64,000 bases of DNA from Takakia lepidozioides (GCA_030704615.1 CM060732.1:79881171-79945170); one strand, 5' to 3'. Shown: positions 10,791 through 21,937, counted from the first letter of the stretch. Numbers and translations: made by a program. The notes: generated by a model from the sequence alone, not told the origin.

Positions 10791-12304
10791 CCTCCCTCCT
10801 TAGTGTATATCAGATACACTGAATGTGGAGTCTTCACATTGAAGCTAACTTGGCTGACATCATCGTTGTGACGTCTTATTGACGTGTAGCTCGGGGCTTA
10901 GCTGGATATCATTGATAAAACTCTTGGACTTTGTCAAATGCATTGGCAAGGTTGGATGAAGGTTCCCCCGTTCGTTCGCTGATGTCGTAGCCTTTCCAAT
11001 GTACGAAATACTCAAGACGTTTATATTTGATGCAAGAGTCTAGGACTTCGTCGACTTCATATTCGATTTCCTGATTGACTTTGATTGGTGGAGGTGGTAC
11101 GGAGACTCTCATTGGAATATTCGATGAATGATACAACTCTAATAATGAAACATAAAAGACTGGATACATGCGCATACTTCGTGGGAGTTCAAGCCGAAAA
11201 CTGACTGGATTTATTTGTCGAATAATTTTGAATGGTCCTAGGCGTTGATAATCCAACTTCCTTGATGGTCGCGAGGTTTGTATGTTCCGTCGAAGAAGCC
11301 ACACACGATCTCCGACCTTTGAACTGGGGTTGGAGTTGACGATGTTGATCTGCATACTCCTTGTTTTTGAGCTTTTGCTAGGTGGAATGTAAGCTCCTTG
11401 TGAATCGTAGCAAGATGAGTAGCAAGGTTTTCTTCAGCTAGGCTTCCAACAGTCTTCATGTAGAAATGGTTGGCTCGAGGATGATGACCGTAATTGGAGA
11501 AAAATGAAGTTTGTTTGGTCGAAGAATGTATAGTGTTGTTGTAGGCAAACTTAGCCAGGGACAGAAGGTCCGTCCAATCATTTTGGTGATAATTTATCGT
11601 ACAGCGAAGATATTGTTCCAAAATTTAGTTTACGCGTTCGGTTTGACCATCAGTCTGTGGATGATTAGCTGTAGAGAGATTGATCTTAGTACCCAATATG
11701 TGAAATAATCCCCTCCAGAAATTTGATATGAACTACGTGGTCCTCGATCAGTTCGATGTCCTTCAGGAGTCCATGAATGCGGTAGATATTATTGAGGAAG
11801 AGTCTTGAAGTTTCCTCGCCTATAACCGTCTTATTACATGGAATGAAATGTGTCATCTTTTTAAAACGATCCACAATAACAAGGATTGAGTCGATGATCT
11901 TGGAAATTGGAAGGTCCGTAATAAAGTCCATAGACACGGATGACCATGGACCATTGGGAATGGGTAATGGTTGAAGAAGGCCGTAAGGTCAATGTCGTGG
12001 TCCATTCGTTCTAGCACATGTGTCGCAAAAATTTATAAATTCTTTCACGAGTTTCCACATCTGCGGTCATCAATAGTCCCTGGATATCAATTACATTGTT
12101 TTGTTGAAGCCGAAATGTCCTCGAGCCGGAAGATCATGACATGTTTGAAGAATTCAAAGTCGTGTAGGTCCTGGAGGTACATAGAGAAGTCCCTTGAAAT
12201 AAAGTAAGCCATTTTTGAATTCGAAGTCGTTTGTAACATGTGGGTTTTCTCGAGGTCGATTTAGTTGACTTCGTAGTGTCGTAGCAAATTGGTCCCTCTT
12301 CAGT
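10791..12304 (-). pseudogene. Gypsy integrase-chromodomain unit B (tandem duplicate)
   Basis: Same content as unit A: zinc-binding segment, integrase core (MSMDFITDLPISK, VIVDRFKKMTHFIP), QYLRCTINYHQNDW, SH3-like KVGDRVWLLRRNIQ, and chromodomain (EYEVDEVLDSCIKYKRLEYF, about 11080-11020). It ends at a polypurine tract (complement of 10791-10803). Unit B is the one continuous with the upstream gag-protease-RNase H part of the element, so unit A is the extra copy. It has frameshifts around 11370, 11690-11740 and 12050-12150 and is not functional. Confidence 0.88.
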
Positions 12305-12860
12305 GATTCTTTAATCTCCTTTATGATCCCTGCATCGTCATAGGTGGTCATGGATAACATATTCAATTGGAGATTTGCTGGTTTCAAGATGATGAATTTC
12401 TGTTGGTCGAAAGCTGTTTTTTTTTTTTTTGGGCGCAAGATACGATCGTCGAGAAAGAGCATCGGGTTTCCCTTAAAGATGTCTGGGGTGATAGATAATA
12501 ACAAAATCAAACCTTGCTAGTGACATATCCCATCTTGCTTGACATCGATTCAAAACACAAGCACTCATAAAATATTCGAGGTTTTTGTGATCGGTGTAGA
12601 TAGTGACTTGATGTTTAGCTCACTCCAGTAGATGACGCCACTCCTCAAAAACATCAATGATGGCTAGAAGTTCTTTGTCATGGATTTCATAATTGATCTC
12701 TGCAACGGAAATTTGCGAGAACGAAAATCAACAGGGTGAAGTCGGCCATCCGTACTGTATTGAGAGAATATAGCGCCAAGTGCAGGTGATTTTGAATGTC
12801 GGATGAAGTTCTTTGACAAATTTTCATCAATGTACTCACGTAATGCAGCCAACTCTGTCT
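12305..12860 (-). pseudogene. Gypsy RNase H region with reverse transcriptase deleted
   Basis: At about 12770-12850 (minus) the frame runs from the conserved start of the RT region (EYIDENLSKNFIRHSKSPA) directly into the RNase H start ([20 protein letters not shown]). The whole palm/fingers RT core, including the YxDD site, is missing. Downstream the RNase H/connection segment continues in other frames to 12305. A frameshift lies just after FRSRKFPL (about 12720). The element cannot have been autonomous after this deletion. Confidence 0.85.
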
Positions 12861-13240
12861 GGGATAAGTTATAGATTGGGCCGAATGGTGGTTGATGTTG
12901 AAAGAGGAGGGGGTGATGTTGAAAACAATATGTGATGCTTGATCTTCAAGCTTCACTTCAAGTGGTTGAGTTTCATGGTCAACATATGCTAACGGTCGTC
13001 CATTGATGACTTTAACGGGGGCTGAGAGTTTCTTCTTTACGAGTGTTAAATTGTGTTGCTTCGCAAAATTTTTGTCAATAAAACATGTTGAAGCCCCTAA
13101 GTCCAAAATTGCTTCTACATAGATATCTTGACTTTGCACTCTGATTTTTACCGGAACTGTGAAGCAAGGTGCAGGGTCTGGAGGTAAAAATAGACATTTT
13201 TTTTTAGAGGAATTTGTGGTGTCCAGCCACGTGGTCCCTA
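12861..13240 (-). pseudogene. Gypsy aspartic protease domain
   Basis: Minus-strand frame with FTVPVKIRVQSQDIYVEAIL, then DLGAST where retroviral-type proteases have D-S/T-G, then FIDKNFAKQHNL and a second half ending at HIVFNITPSS. The family cleaves the Gag-Pol polyprotein. The Leu in place of Ser/Thr next to the catalytic Asp is consistent with decay. It is followed within about 30 codons by a frame change. Confidence 0.8.
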
Positions 13241-14262
13241 CTGTGACTTGACATCTTCGTTTTCCGACCTCCTCGTATCGAACACTTGAGTTGCGCCCCG
13301 AGCTTTGAATCTTCTTTTGTTGGGGCAGTTTAATGCTATGTGATATTCTTCTCCGCAATAGAGGCATAATCCATTCGAGCACTGTCTTTGTTTTTCTTGT
13401 GGCGTCAATGGCTTGAATCGGAAAGCATCAATCTGCATATGATCACTATCGGATGTCTAATGGATCATTGTGTTTAGTGTCGTAGTAGCAGCGGCATGGT
13501 GCGTCGTCGACTATCCAGATCGTTTCTCTTGACATCTTTCAAACAAACGATTATCGCATGCAATGACTTGGGTGATGAATTCGCTCAGTGTATTCACGTT
13601 CGGCATCGTCAGCAACAAATCTTTTACACATCGAAACTGACTAATGAGGCTCTTCTCATTCTAATCGAGGTCGCATGTAAATTGTCAAAATTCGGCAGCA
13701 TAAACGGAAGCTGGACGTGCTCCTTGTCGAAGATTTCGCATCTTTGTCTCAGCAACTCTTTCTATATCATTCTCTCCAAACGCTGCAGTGAACTCGGACA
13801 TGAACGCTTCAAAATTGTATAGTAAATGTGAATTTTTTTCTAATAGCGGTGCAAACCAAGATAGGGCAGTGCCCGATAGAATGGTACCCACGAATCCTAC
13901 TTGAATACCTTTATCGGGGTAGCGTTATGAATATAGTCGTAGGAACAGTCGTATTTGTTGAACAAAACCGCGAAATCTTGATCTCGTCCCATCAAATTTA
14001 TCGGGCATGCTGATCTTTGGTTCTCTCGTAATCTGTTGAAGAAGAACCGTTGCAGTAAGAGCTGTTGCAGTAGAGACTCGTATGGTTGAAGATCCATTAT
14101 TCGACTCTTTAACTCTAAAATTTGTTGTTGCAAATTGTGAAGAGCGTTGCCAAGATCTTGAGACTGATCAGCTTGTAATTGGGCGGTAGAAGTACGAAGT
14201 TCTTGCATCTGGAGCTGAAGACTCTGCAATGTGGCGACCATTTCCGCAAATGTGCCTTCCAT
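13241..14262 (-). pseudogene. Gypsy gag (capsid/nucleocapsid) remnant
   Basis: Starts with Met at 14262 (MEGTFAEMVATLQSLQLQMQ...), a Gln/Leu-rich coiled-coil segment. A frameshift near 13895 moves to a capsid-like block (LSGTALSWFAPLLEK... FMSEFTAAFGE, about 13875-13765). A CCHC zinc knuckle (CLYCGEEYHIALNCP, about 13360-13317) marks the nucleocapsid. The N-terminus matches a second gag fragment on the plus strand at 22222-22490. Stops and frameshifts make it non-functional. Confidence 0.85.
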
Positions 14263-14300
14263 CTTAACTAACTAAGGAACAAACGTTAGTCTCGCCAAAC

Positions 14301-14800
14301 TGTCAAGGACGAGAACATGATTGAACACAAACAAGAGATCAGACTAGAGGTACATGACTAGACAAGAAGTCAAGGTTGGCGTGGCCGAATGCATGATGGG
14401 TAAACATGAATCAAGATGATCTTTATAACAATGGATAATAGTACAAGATACTGAAACTCGACTTGAATAGTGGAATGCTAGAAATTGGACTGGAGTAGCA
14501 GATATTGGAAACTGGACTAGAGTACTGGAAGCTGGACTGGAGTACTGGGACTGGAAAGAAGAGTAGCTTGAACTTGTGTTGGCGAGACTGAAGAGTGTCC
14601 ATTCTCGCCTCCTATATATACTGGCTACTAGAAAGTTCCATAAGAAGCTTCCCAAATGGAGATTTCTTGATGGAGAAGTTTCCTCAAACAAAGGACGTAT
14701 CTTGATGGAGAAGTTTCCTCCAAATGAAGCTTTCTGAGCAGTTTCCCAAGTTATTTTTAGTAATTTGATAAACTCCCGATAACTTGATAACTTATGGTAG
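14301..14800 (-). repeat. 5' LTR of the minus-strand Gypsy element
   Basis: About 500 bp immediately upstream of gag, ending CCTTGACA at 14301 on the minus strand; GTTTGGCGAGACTAA follows as the leader. It shares CTACCATAAGTTA at its start, the repeated CTTCTCCATCAAGA block, a TATATATA box near 14612-14622 and the CTCGCCAACACAAGTTCAAG block with the other LTR fragments. It carries an unbroken CTACTCTT/CTTTCCAG junction, which serves as an empty-site reference for the CACTA insertion at 15628. The matching 3' LTR is absent. The exact left boundary was not resolved. Confidence 0.85.
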
Positions 14801-15310
14801 CCCCCTGCTTCGATTCGGGAGTCTGTTTATACCCTGCACATCAACATCATCGACCACCCTCAAAGCTCTCTAAACACGGTCATGTATCACCATGATACCC
14901 CTGGTTGACATTTCTTCCCCTTTGGCACGTTCACAACCCGACATAATGTTTTTCGCATCAACATGCATGAAGATTCCCCTTACACGCCAAACAGCTTATA
15001 CCACCAGGATGTCTACACAACTGAGCCAGCGATTGTTTACACACTCACCATAGAGAACACCCCCCGTTCAAGTATGAGAAACGTCGGAGTGCAGCCGACG
15101 CTCAGCCAGCGGTTGTCACCATGCATGAGCTTGACAACTCCCTCCGGAGCGCCACCATCACAATATCTTCTCCACAAATGTTTGATGCTATGGCACTTGC
15201 ACTGTTTCAGCAGTTTTTCAAGGGACTGAAGTTGAAGCGCCTCATGTTTGTGGATACCCAGTTATCTCTGGATTCTTCTTGCTCAGCTTGTCACAGACAT
15301 AGCCCAGAAG
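14801..15310. other. No recognisable gene
   Basis: Between two LTR copies. Short open frames exist but show no domain. The last 20 bases (ACATAGCCCAGAAG, 15296-15310) resemble the sequence left of the CACTA element at 23562. Confidence 0.4.
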
Positions 15311-15627
15311 AACTTACCAGGGGTAAATACCATAAGTTACCATGTTACCAAAAATTACTATTAGTTACAAAGTTACCGGGAGTTTACCAAACTACTGAGA
15401 GTAACTTGGAAACTGCTCACGAAGCTTCATTTGGAGGAAACTTCTCCATCGAGATACCTCCTTTTTTTAAGAAAACTTCTTCATCAAGAAACTTTAACCT
15501 TGGAAACTCCTCCATCACGAAATCTTCATTTGGGAAGCTTCTTAGGGAACTTCCTAGTAGCCATTATATATAGGAGGCGAGACTGGACACTCTTCAGTCT
15601 CGCCAACACAAGTTCAAGCTACTCTTG
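15311..15627 (+). repeat. Gypsy LTR, 5' part, split by the CACTA element
   Basis: Runs from AACTTACCAGGGGTAAATAC to CAAGCTACTCTTG, in the same order as the intact family LTRs, with a TATATATA box at about 15565. It stops at TTG (15625-15627), exactly where the CACTA element begins. The remainder of the LTR resumes at 21938 with TTG TTTCCAGTCCC, so the two parts were once contiguous. Confidence 0.88.
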
Positions 15628-16540
15628 CACTACAATTCAAGCTGGGCTTTTCGACTCTGTATTTGACTCATATTCGAGTCGTTTGCGACATTTTTACTCC
15701 AAGGCTCCATAATCGAACATGCGTGACAAAGGTCAAGTCGTTTCAGTCAAGATCCAGATGCCAGGTTTTGACAGTGAAATGTGACAGTAAGACCTAGGGG
15801 GTGGCATGTAGACAACACAATATGACGTGGATGCGACGCGGCTATGACGTGTAAATAAAGTGGTTAACTGGATTATGACGTGGATACATGACGTGTAGTA
15901 AAGTGGTTTAACTGAAGTGGAACATATTGACTATATTCCATATGATGTTTAGTATGTGGTTTGACTGTAAATCAGTGATAGTGAGATTGCTTGACTTTGT
16001 ATAGTGTAATATTCTACTGTGAATCAGTAAAAGATGACACACTTTAGTAAATATGTTTCAATCTGGGGTGTATATATATACACATAAATATAAAAATACA
16101 TACATACATATATATATATATAGAGAAATTGGGGAGGCCTTTTGTTTGATATATGTTTTTTTAGTTTTTATTTATTACTGTTTTGTAAGTTTTTCTCTAA
16201 TTTACTTTTTGTTTATTTTTTAATTTTATATCTATATATGTGAATTAATAGGTTTTGTATTTAATTTTTTTTATTCGTTGCACTGCCTTGAAAATACATT
16301 ACAACAAATATTACCAACATAAGAATACAATACTGGCAGGAACCAAAAACATTTGGATGGCTCAAAACTGGTTTATATCAAGAATGTTTTATAAAGCAAG
16401 TTTGGTCACATTCTACAGATGACCAACATGAGGGCCATGTTGCCATATCCATAGATCACTGCCCAAGTGAAGCAATTAAGTAAGGAAAATCTGCTGTGCA
16501 GGTCCAGCACTATTGTGGACATGTCAAGAGAAAATCAGAA
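15628..16540. other. CACTA left subterminal region, AT-rich
   Basis: Contains GTC-rich subterminal motifs (15650-16010), direct repeats of TATGACGTG-type units (15820-15900), a TA-rich microsatellite (about 16070-16125) and T-rich DNA. No coding signal. Confidence 0.6.
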
Positions 16541-16541
16541 A

Positions 16542-17500
16542 TCATTTCGAGAATGAATTCAGGAACTTGTAGTTCCAGAGAATGGTGGTGCCAGCTACCA
16601 TGTCACCCAAAGTGACATCCACTTCCAGGGCTGCCTTGACATACATATCCACCAAGGCAGTGTTTAAAGTAACATCTAGTGATACAACTCCAGCTTTGTC
16701 GATGTTACCATGGACCTTTGTAGGCTCACATTTGACGGAGATGTACACCAAGGGAATGTTCAGAATGACATCTGGTACAATTCCAGCTTTGATAATGTCA
16801 CCATGAACCTCTTTGCCCCTTCCCAGGGCTGCTAGGTTCGCATATGCATATTGCAAACACAAATGAACATGACATGGTCTGGCTTCATCCCTTACCACAT
16901 CATTTGCTCTTAGGTTTCCAAAGCCTTAATCCCATACCCATCATAATGCACATACCTTGCAATCATGGCACTCCAAAATACCACAATCTCTTCAGCCATA
17001 TTGTCGAACTCTCCCTTCGCATCAGGCTTGCTGCACCCACATTTGGCATACATGTCCACCAGGGCAGAGTTCAGAATGACAACTGGTACAATTTCCACTT
17101 TAACGATCGGCATAAGCAAGGGAAGGACACAGCAGAGCTGCTGCTCTCTTCCGTTGCCAAAAAAAACAGAAGAAAAAAAAAGGGAGGGGCTGAGAGAGCC
17201 GCCATGGCTGTGAAGTACCAGTATGCTGCAACGTGATGTGGTCGGGCTTCACCCCTTCCCCCTTTGATCATAGGTCTCCAAAGCTTCCATACCATGTCCC
17301 TGCTGTGCATACCCTGCAGGCATCACGTTCCCCCCACGTTCCATGACACCACATCTCGTTCAGCCATAGTGTTGAAAACTCCCTTAGCATCCTTAATGCA
17401 CCCACATTTGGCATACATGTCCACCAGGGCAGTGTTCAGAATGACATCTGGTACAAATCCAGCTTTGACGATGTCACCATGGACCTCTGACAACCACGAT
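16542..17500 (-). pseudogene. PPR fragments inside the CACTA element, left group
   Basis: Minus-strand blocks in changing frames: 16898-16600 (YANLAALGRGKEVHGDIIKA, then a second VHGNIDKAG... NTALVDMYVK), 17119-16910 (NSALVDMYAKCG, FDNMAEEIVVFWSAMIARY) and 17500-17340 (KLDLYQM, VDMYAKCG, AKG.F..MAERDVVSWN). Each is a fragment of a plant PPR tandem of the P-L-S kind. A poly-purine insertion (AAAAAAAACAGAAG, about 17158-17185) and stops break the frame between blocks. The repeat length of about 31-36 residues and the VNMYAKCG-type motif are diagnostic of the family. No start, no DYW or E domain, no continuous protein. Confidence 0.8.
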
Positions 17501-18310
17501 CATGCACTAGCAGACAGTGACACTGTCCAATCTGCAAAATACATGTTGGAGATGATTGCGTCAATCCACCTATCAATGACAAGTACACAACCCTGTTATA
17601 TATTGTGCACCCTCCTTTCTCTCTGAGCAGATCAGAAACAGAACTAGTAAAGAAAGTGGCAACTGAAACTAGTACATCCAGGTCTCTGAAGTGTGTCTTG
17701 ATTGAACCAGCCTTAGGGTGCTTAAAAGTTAGGCATTGCTGCAGGCCAAGCGTTCCTAGTAGCACCTCCGAGCCAATTGAAGGATTTGTGGGTGCTGAGA
17801 TCCCCTACACAGGTTGGTTGGCCAACCTTGGACAAAGACATAGAGACTGATTGTTTTATGTGGTCAAGCACATTCACTCCAAATGATTCTCCTGCTGCTC
17901 GTGGAGCTGGAAGAACCTCTTCTGCCACTGCTATTCTCTGCAAAGCAGGAAACCAGAGGAACTTGTTTAGACCAGCCCCAAACTGTCCCTCTCTTCACCA
18001 TAGTATGCCTGCACATAAGGCTTTGCAAAGAGGTGGACCCTACACTGTGCTTGCAAAACCAATACCAGTCTGAATAACATGCTTACAAATAAAAATTCCG
18101 GCTTACTTTAGCTACAAAGGAGTGGCGATGCCAAACCAGTATGAGCGCATAGTAGCAGAACAATGAGCTTTCTGTTCCAGTCTCAATGTTAAATGTTGAT
18201 GTACAGAGAAGACCAGAATCCCAATTATGAAGATCTTGACAGAGGGCAACAAAGACTGCAACCAACAATCCAACAGAAGAATAAATGAACATAATTTGTC
18301 TCAAAAGAAT
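17501..18310. other. CACTA interior without recognised coding
   Basis: Between two PPR groups. Short frames occur on both strands, none with a recognisable domain. Confidence 0.4.
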
Positions 18311-18960
18311 TCAACATGCACCTCTTTGCCTATTTGCAGAATTCAACATGTCGCCATGCACCTCTTTGCCCTTTTCCAGGGCTGCCAGGCTTGCACACAC
18401 ACTGCAAACGCACACAAACGTGATGTGGTCGGGCTTCACCCCTTCGCACATCATTTGCTCATACGTCTCCAAAGCCTCCATCCCACGCCCCTGCTGTGCA
18501 TACCTTGCAATCATCGCGTTCCACGACACCACATCTCGTTCAGCTATACTATCGAACACTCCCTTTGCATACATGTCCACCAGGGCAGTGTTCTCGCAGT
18601 GTTCAGGATCACATCTGGTAAATTCCAGCTTTGACGATGTCGCCATGCACCTCTTTGCCCTTTTCCAGGGCTGCAAGGCTTGCACACGCACTGCAAACGC
18701 ACACAAACGTGATGTGGTCGGGCTTCACTCCTTCGCACATCATTTGCTCATATGTCTCCAAAGCCTCCATCCCGCGTCCTTGCTGTGCATACCCTGCAAG
18801 CATCGCACTACACAACACCACATTTCGTTCAGCCATGTTTTTGAACACTCCCTTTGCACCCTCGATGCTCCCACATTTGGCATATATGTCCACCAGGGCA
18901 GTGTTCAAAATGACATCTGGTACAAATCCAGCTTAGACGATGTCACCATGGACTCTTTCA
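18311..18960 (-). pseudogene. Two near-identical ~300-bp PPR blocks in tandem
   Basis: Two direct copies, about 18336-18630 and 18640-18930. Each reads on the minus strand as MCEGVKPDHITFVCVCS, C.SLAALEKGKEVHGD, with FDSIAERDVVSWNAMIARYA in one and FKNMAERNVVLCSAMLAGYA in the other, and QQGRGMEALETYEQM in both. A third partial copy starts at 18940. The order of PPR segments within each block fits one L-S-P cycle, so the array looks like duplication of whole repeat cycles. Frameshifts at the block joints prevent continuous translation. Confidence 0.82.
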
Positions 18961-19620
18961 CCTTTTCCAGAGCTCCCAGCCTTGCACACGCATTGCAAAC
19001 ACAAACAAACGTGATGTGGTTGGGCTTCACCCTTCGCGCAGCAGTTGCTCATAGGTCTCCAATGCATTCCTACCACACCCATCCTTGGTAAATCTGCCAA
19101 CAATATATTCCACGTGATCAAAGATCGTTGAGGCATTCTGTTGAACACTTGGTGAACATCCATGATGCTTCTGCACTTAACATACATGTTGACAAGGGTG
19201 TTGAGGAGAAAAACATTTGGTGTGAATCCACTTCGGATAATGTGAGTGTGCACCTGCTTTCCAGCTTCCAGGCCTAGAGCCTCTTTCAGTCTGCCTGCCT
19301 CACAAAGCATCTTCACAGGCCCAGAAGTGCCAGAAGACGCATTGTGGACTCCCTCTCTTGATCCTCTAGTTCCAGAAGCTGTGGTCTGGTTGAGGTGCCT
19401 GATTTTATCAACTGTGCCGCTGCAGCTACTGCCTTTAGTTGACCATATACCCATGCTGGTTTGTTGTAGCTATTGATCCACATGGAATCATAGGTAATCT
19501 TGTGCTTGAAATCTGGCCCTCTTGGTGCATCTGTACCCACACTCTACCCCCGCTAGCCTCAGTTATACCATCATTGACTGGTGTTCGAAAAGTATTCATT
19601 CCACAGCTTCTCCTCATCTT
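18933..19620 (-). pseudogene. PPR gene 5' portion inside the CACTA element
   Basis: Minus-strand frame 19454-18933 contains KMLCEAGRLKEAL (a typical start of plant PPR repeat arrays), then GLEAGKQVHTHIIRSGFTPN, NTLVNMYVKC, VFNRMPQRSLITWNILLADL. The expected linker between KEAL and GKQVH is shortened, as by an internal deletion. Another frame upstream (19540-19313) has WVYGQLKAVAAAAQLIKSG and LLELEDQERES, a non-PPR N-terminal leader also duplicated at 19800-19960. This is the best-preserved 5' end of the captured gene, but stops separate it from the following blocks. Confidence 0.75.
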
Positions 19621-20248
19621 TGTTACATGTTTTTCGATACTTTCCTGTTCTGAAATTGGCAGTATCATGTCAAAGTCACTCCAAACTAGATTCACTCATC
19701 CAGCTAACTTGCAGAATTCAACATGGAAATTTAGGGCGGATTCTGATAAGAAGGAAAAACAGGGTGAAATGTGTTGAAGAAGGTGACTTGATTAGCAGTA
19801 CCTGATTTTATCCATTGTGCCGCCGCTGCTGCGGCTTCCAGTTGACCATCTGTTTCTTGTAGCTATCCTCCACAGGGAATCATTGGTAATCTGGAGCTTG
19901 AAATCCGGGCCTCTTGGATGAATCTGGACCCACAATCTATCCCTGCACTCCTCTAGCTATCCATGGCTGTGTACAAAACGTGAATACATCCTCAGCCTTG
20001 CTGCAGCTAGCAGCTGAAGCAGCTGACACTGAAGCCCTAACCCTAACTACAGTAACATGTCAAAATCACTCCAAAAACCACCATAGATCCACCAACGAGC
20101 TTCTCCTCATCTATGTTGTACTTTCCTGCCGCCACATCGGTAGTAACTTGTCAAAGTCACTCCTAACCACCACAGATCCACCCAACGAGCTAACTTACAG
20201 AATTCAATGTGCATCTCAGGGCCGAGTCTGATGAGGGCGTAAAACAGG
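19393..20248. repeat. Direct duplication of the PPR leader segment (two copies)
   Basis: The segment starting ACCTGATTTTATC and ending near GATAAGAAGGAAAAACAGGG (19397-19765) recurs diverged at 19800-20248, which starts ACCTGATTTTATCCATTG and ends GATGAGGGCGTAAAACAGG. Both include AATCTTGTGCTTGAAATCTGG-like and GAATTCAA-like blocks. Divergence is clearly higher than in the 20.3-21.0 kb pair, so this duplication is older. Confidence 0.75.
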
Positions 20249-20334
20249 CAGAAATAGGTTCAAGAAGAAGGTGCCCTCACCACATTGTCGACCTTGACCT
20301 TGTGTCATGACCCATGGAGGATTTGACCAACCAT

Positions 20335-21035
20335 CAACCCAAAGAACCTCTTGTGTGTGCTGCTTGTGTCTGTAGTCAGGTACTGTCGGATTGGTCTGTG
20401 AGAACCACCTCGGTGCAGCTGAGCAGGCAGAGATTGAAAGACTACATGCTAAGACCAAGCTGACTCTCCCAAGAACCTTGTAAACATCAGGAAGAATACC
20501 AAATCGTGGTACTAAGAGGAGCCAAGAGCCCACATTTGCAGGATGGAGAAACTCCTTCACATCGTAAATTAAGAAAAAGCCACACCTTGCGATTGCGGTT
20601 GTCGCACCATCGTGAAGGATCTTCAAAAAAACTCATGCTAGCTCTGCTCCGTGCTGCAAATTCAAGGCCAAGTCTAAGGAGAGGGCAAAACAGGTCTGAC
20701 CATGAACCCAAGAGGACCTCCTGTGTGTGCTGCTTGTGTCTGTAGTCAGGTAATGTCGGATTGGTCCGTGAGAACCACCACGGTGCAGCTGAGCGGGCAG
20801 AGATTGAAACACGGCCTGCTAAGACCAAGCTGACTCTCCCAAGAACCATGTAAACATGAGGAAGAATACCAAATCGTGGTACTAACAGGAGCCAAGAGCC
20901 CACATTTGCAAGATTGACAAACTTCTTCACATCATACATTAAGAAAAAGCCACATCTTGCGATTGCGGTTGTCCCACTATCTGGAAGGATCTGTAAACAA
21001 CTCATGCCAGTTCTGCTCCGTGCTCCAAGGCAGCC
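20335..21035. repeat. ~370-bp tandem duplication
   Basis: About 20337-20670 and 20707-21030 are direct copies with an offset of 370 bp, sharing TGTGTGCTGCTTGTGTCTG, CTGACTCTCCCAAGAACC, ATACCAAATCGTGGTACTAA and GCCACA.CTTGCGATTGCGG. The longest open frame across it (minus, 21053-20487) shows no known domain and is an outcome of the duplication. Confidence 0.85.
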
Positions 21036-21086
21036 GTTTGTGCTCCGACACACAAAGCAACCAGCACCTGCCGGCTCATGCCCTTG

Positions 21087-21278
21087 CTAAGAAAATCCTG
21101 CCATCATTGCTTTCCACGAGACTACATTGCGTTCAGGCATTTCGAAAAACACTCGTCGTGCATCCACTATACTTCCGCTCATGCCAGCTCTAAACCCTAT
21201 ACACAAAGCCCGCCTTGCGATTGTATTCATTCCTCCGCTCCTCTCCAGAAGCCCCGCAACTTCCAAACTACATCTCAC
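21087..21278 (-). pseudogene. Single PPR repeat fragment near the CACTA right end
   Basis: Reads GSIVDARRVFFEMPERNVVS followed by WKAMMAGFS on the minus strand, an S-type PPR repeat. The rest of the frame is unrelated. Confidence 0.7.
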
Positions 21279-21377
21279 TAGCTTTCACGATGCTTTGGAT
21301 GCAGACCCCAAAAACACTAAGTCTCAGCCTGCACACTGCGACTTAGCAACCCTAAATTCGAGCCAAGTGCATTATCA

Positions 21378-21620
21378 TTCGTCAATAGTTGCCAGCAAGA
21401 CGTTTGCTTTATCATTCATTCATACGTTCATCCAGTGCACAAAAATTATGTTTGATACGTTCATCCAATAGTTGCCAACAAGGTGTTTGTTTATCATTCG
21501 TTCAGATAAACATTTGTTTTGTTTCACTAACATTTCATACGTTCATCCAATAGTTGCCAGCAAGGCATTTGTTTATCATTCGTTCAGATATTTCAGTTGT
21601 TATGTTTCACTACCCTTAAC
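21378..21620. repeat. Three short direct repeats near the CACTA right end
   Basis: The unit CAATAGTTGCCAACAAGG plus GTTTATCATTCGTTCAGATA appears three times (starting about 21387, 21468 and 21552), each about 80 bp, with substitutions. AT-rich DNA to 21770 follows, with no gene. Confidence 0.75.
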
Positions 21621-21937
21621 CAGCAAACAATTAGTTTATTATTAATATGTTGGGTCAGTGAAAAAATAGTTAAATATTTTTACTTATTATCCACATATAT
21701 ATTGCTATATAATTTATATATTGTTATTACACGTGCCATTGCTTAACTAGTTGTCTTAGTCAGCTCATTTTAGGTAGTCAAAGTCTCTCACTACAGTCAA
21801 AATTTTCACGGTTGTCTAGCACCTCGAATATTTTAATATAAATTTTGACTGCAAAATGGTTGGAACAGTCGAAAGTAACAACAATCAACGCCAGCGTCAA
21901 ACTAAATCGTCGAAATTACATAGGGTGTGTTGTAGTG

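Larger units (their letters stand above)
15628..21937. mobile_element. 6.3-kb non-autonomous CACTA (En/Spm-type) transposon carrying PPR fragments
   Basis: Begins CACTACAA (15628) and ends TTGTAGTG (21937), the signature ends of plant CACTA elements. It is flanked by the 3-bp duplication TTG (15625-15627 and 21938-21940). It interrupts a Gypsy LTR; two other LTR copies in the window (around 4770 and 14555) show the same site uninterrupted, with TTG or its variant once. Subterminal regions are dense in TTTGAC/GTCAAA and TTCGAC/GTCGAA motifs in both orientations (15650-16010; 21775-21915), as expected for CACTA transposase-binding repeats. No TNP2-like transposase or TNPD/TNPA-like frame is seen. 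The interior is PPR-derived, with internal duplications described separately. Confidence 0.9.

Noticed and set aside
20487-21053. 188-codon minus-strand open frame as a gene
   Set aside because: It spans a tandem duplication, has no recognisable domain, and its two halves are repeats of each other.
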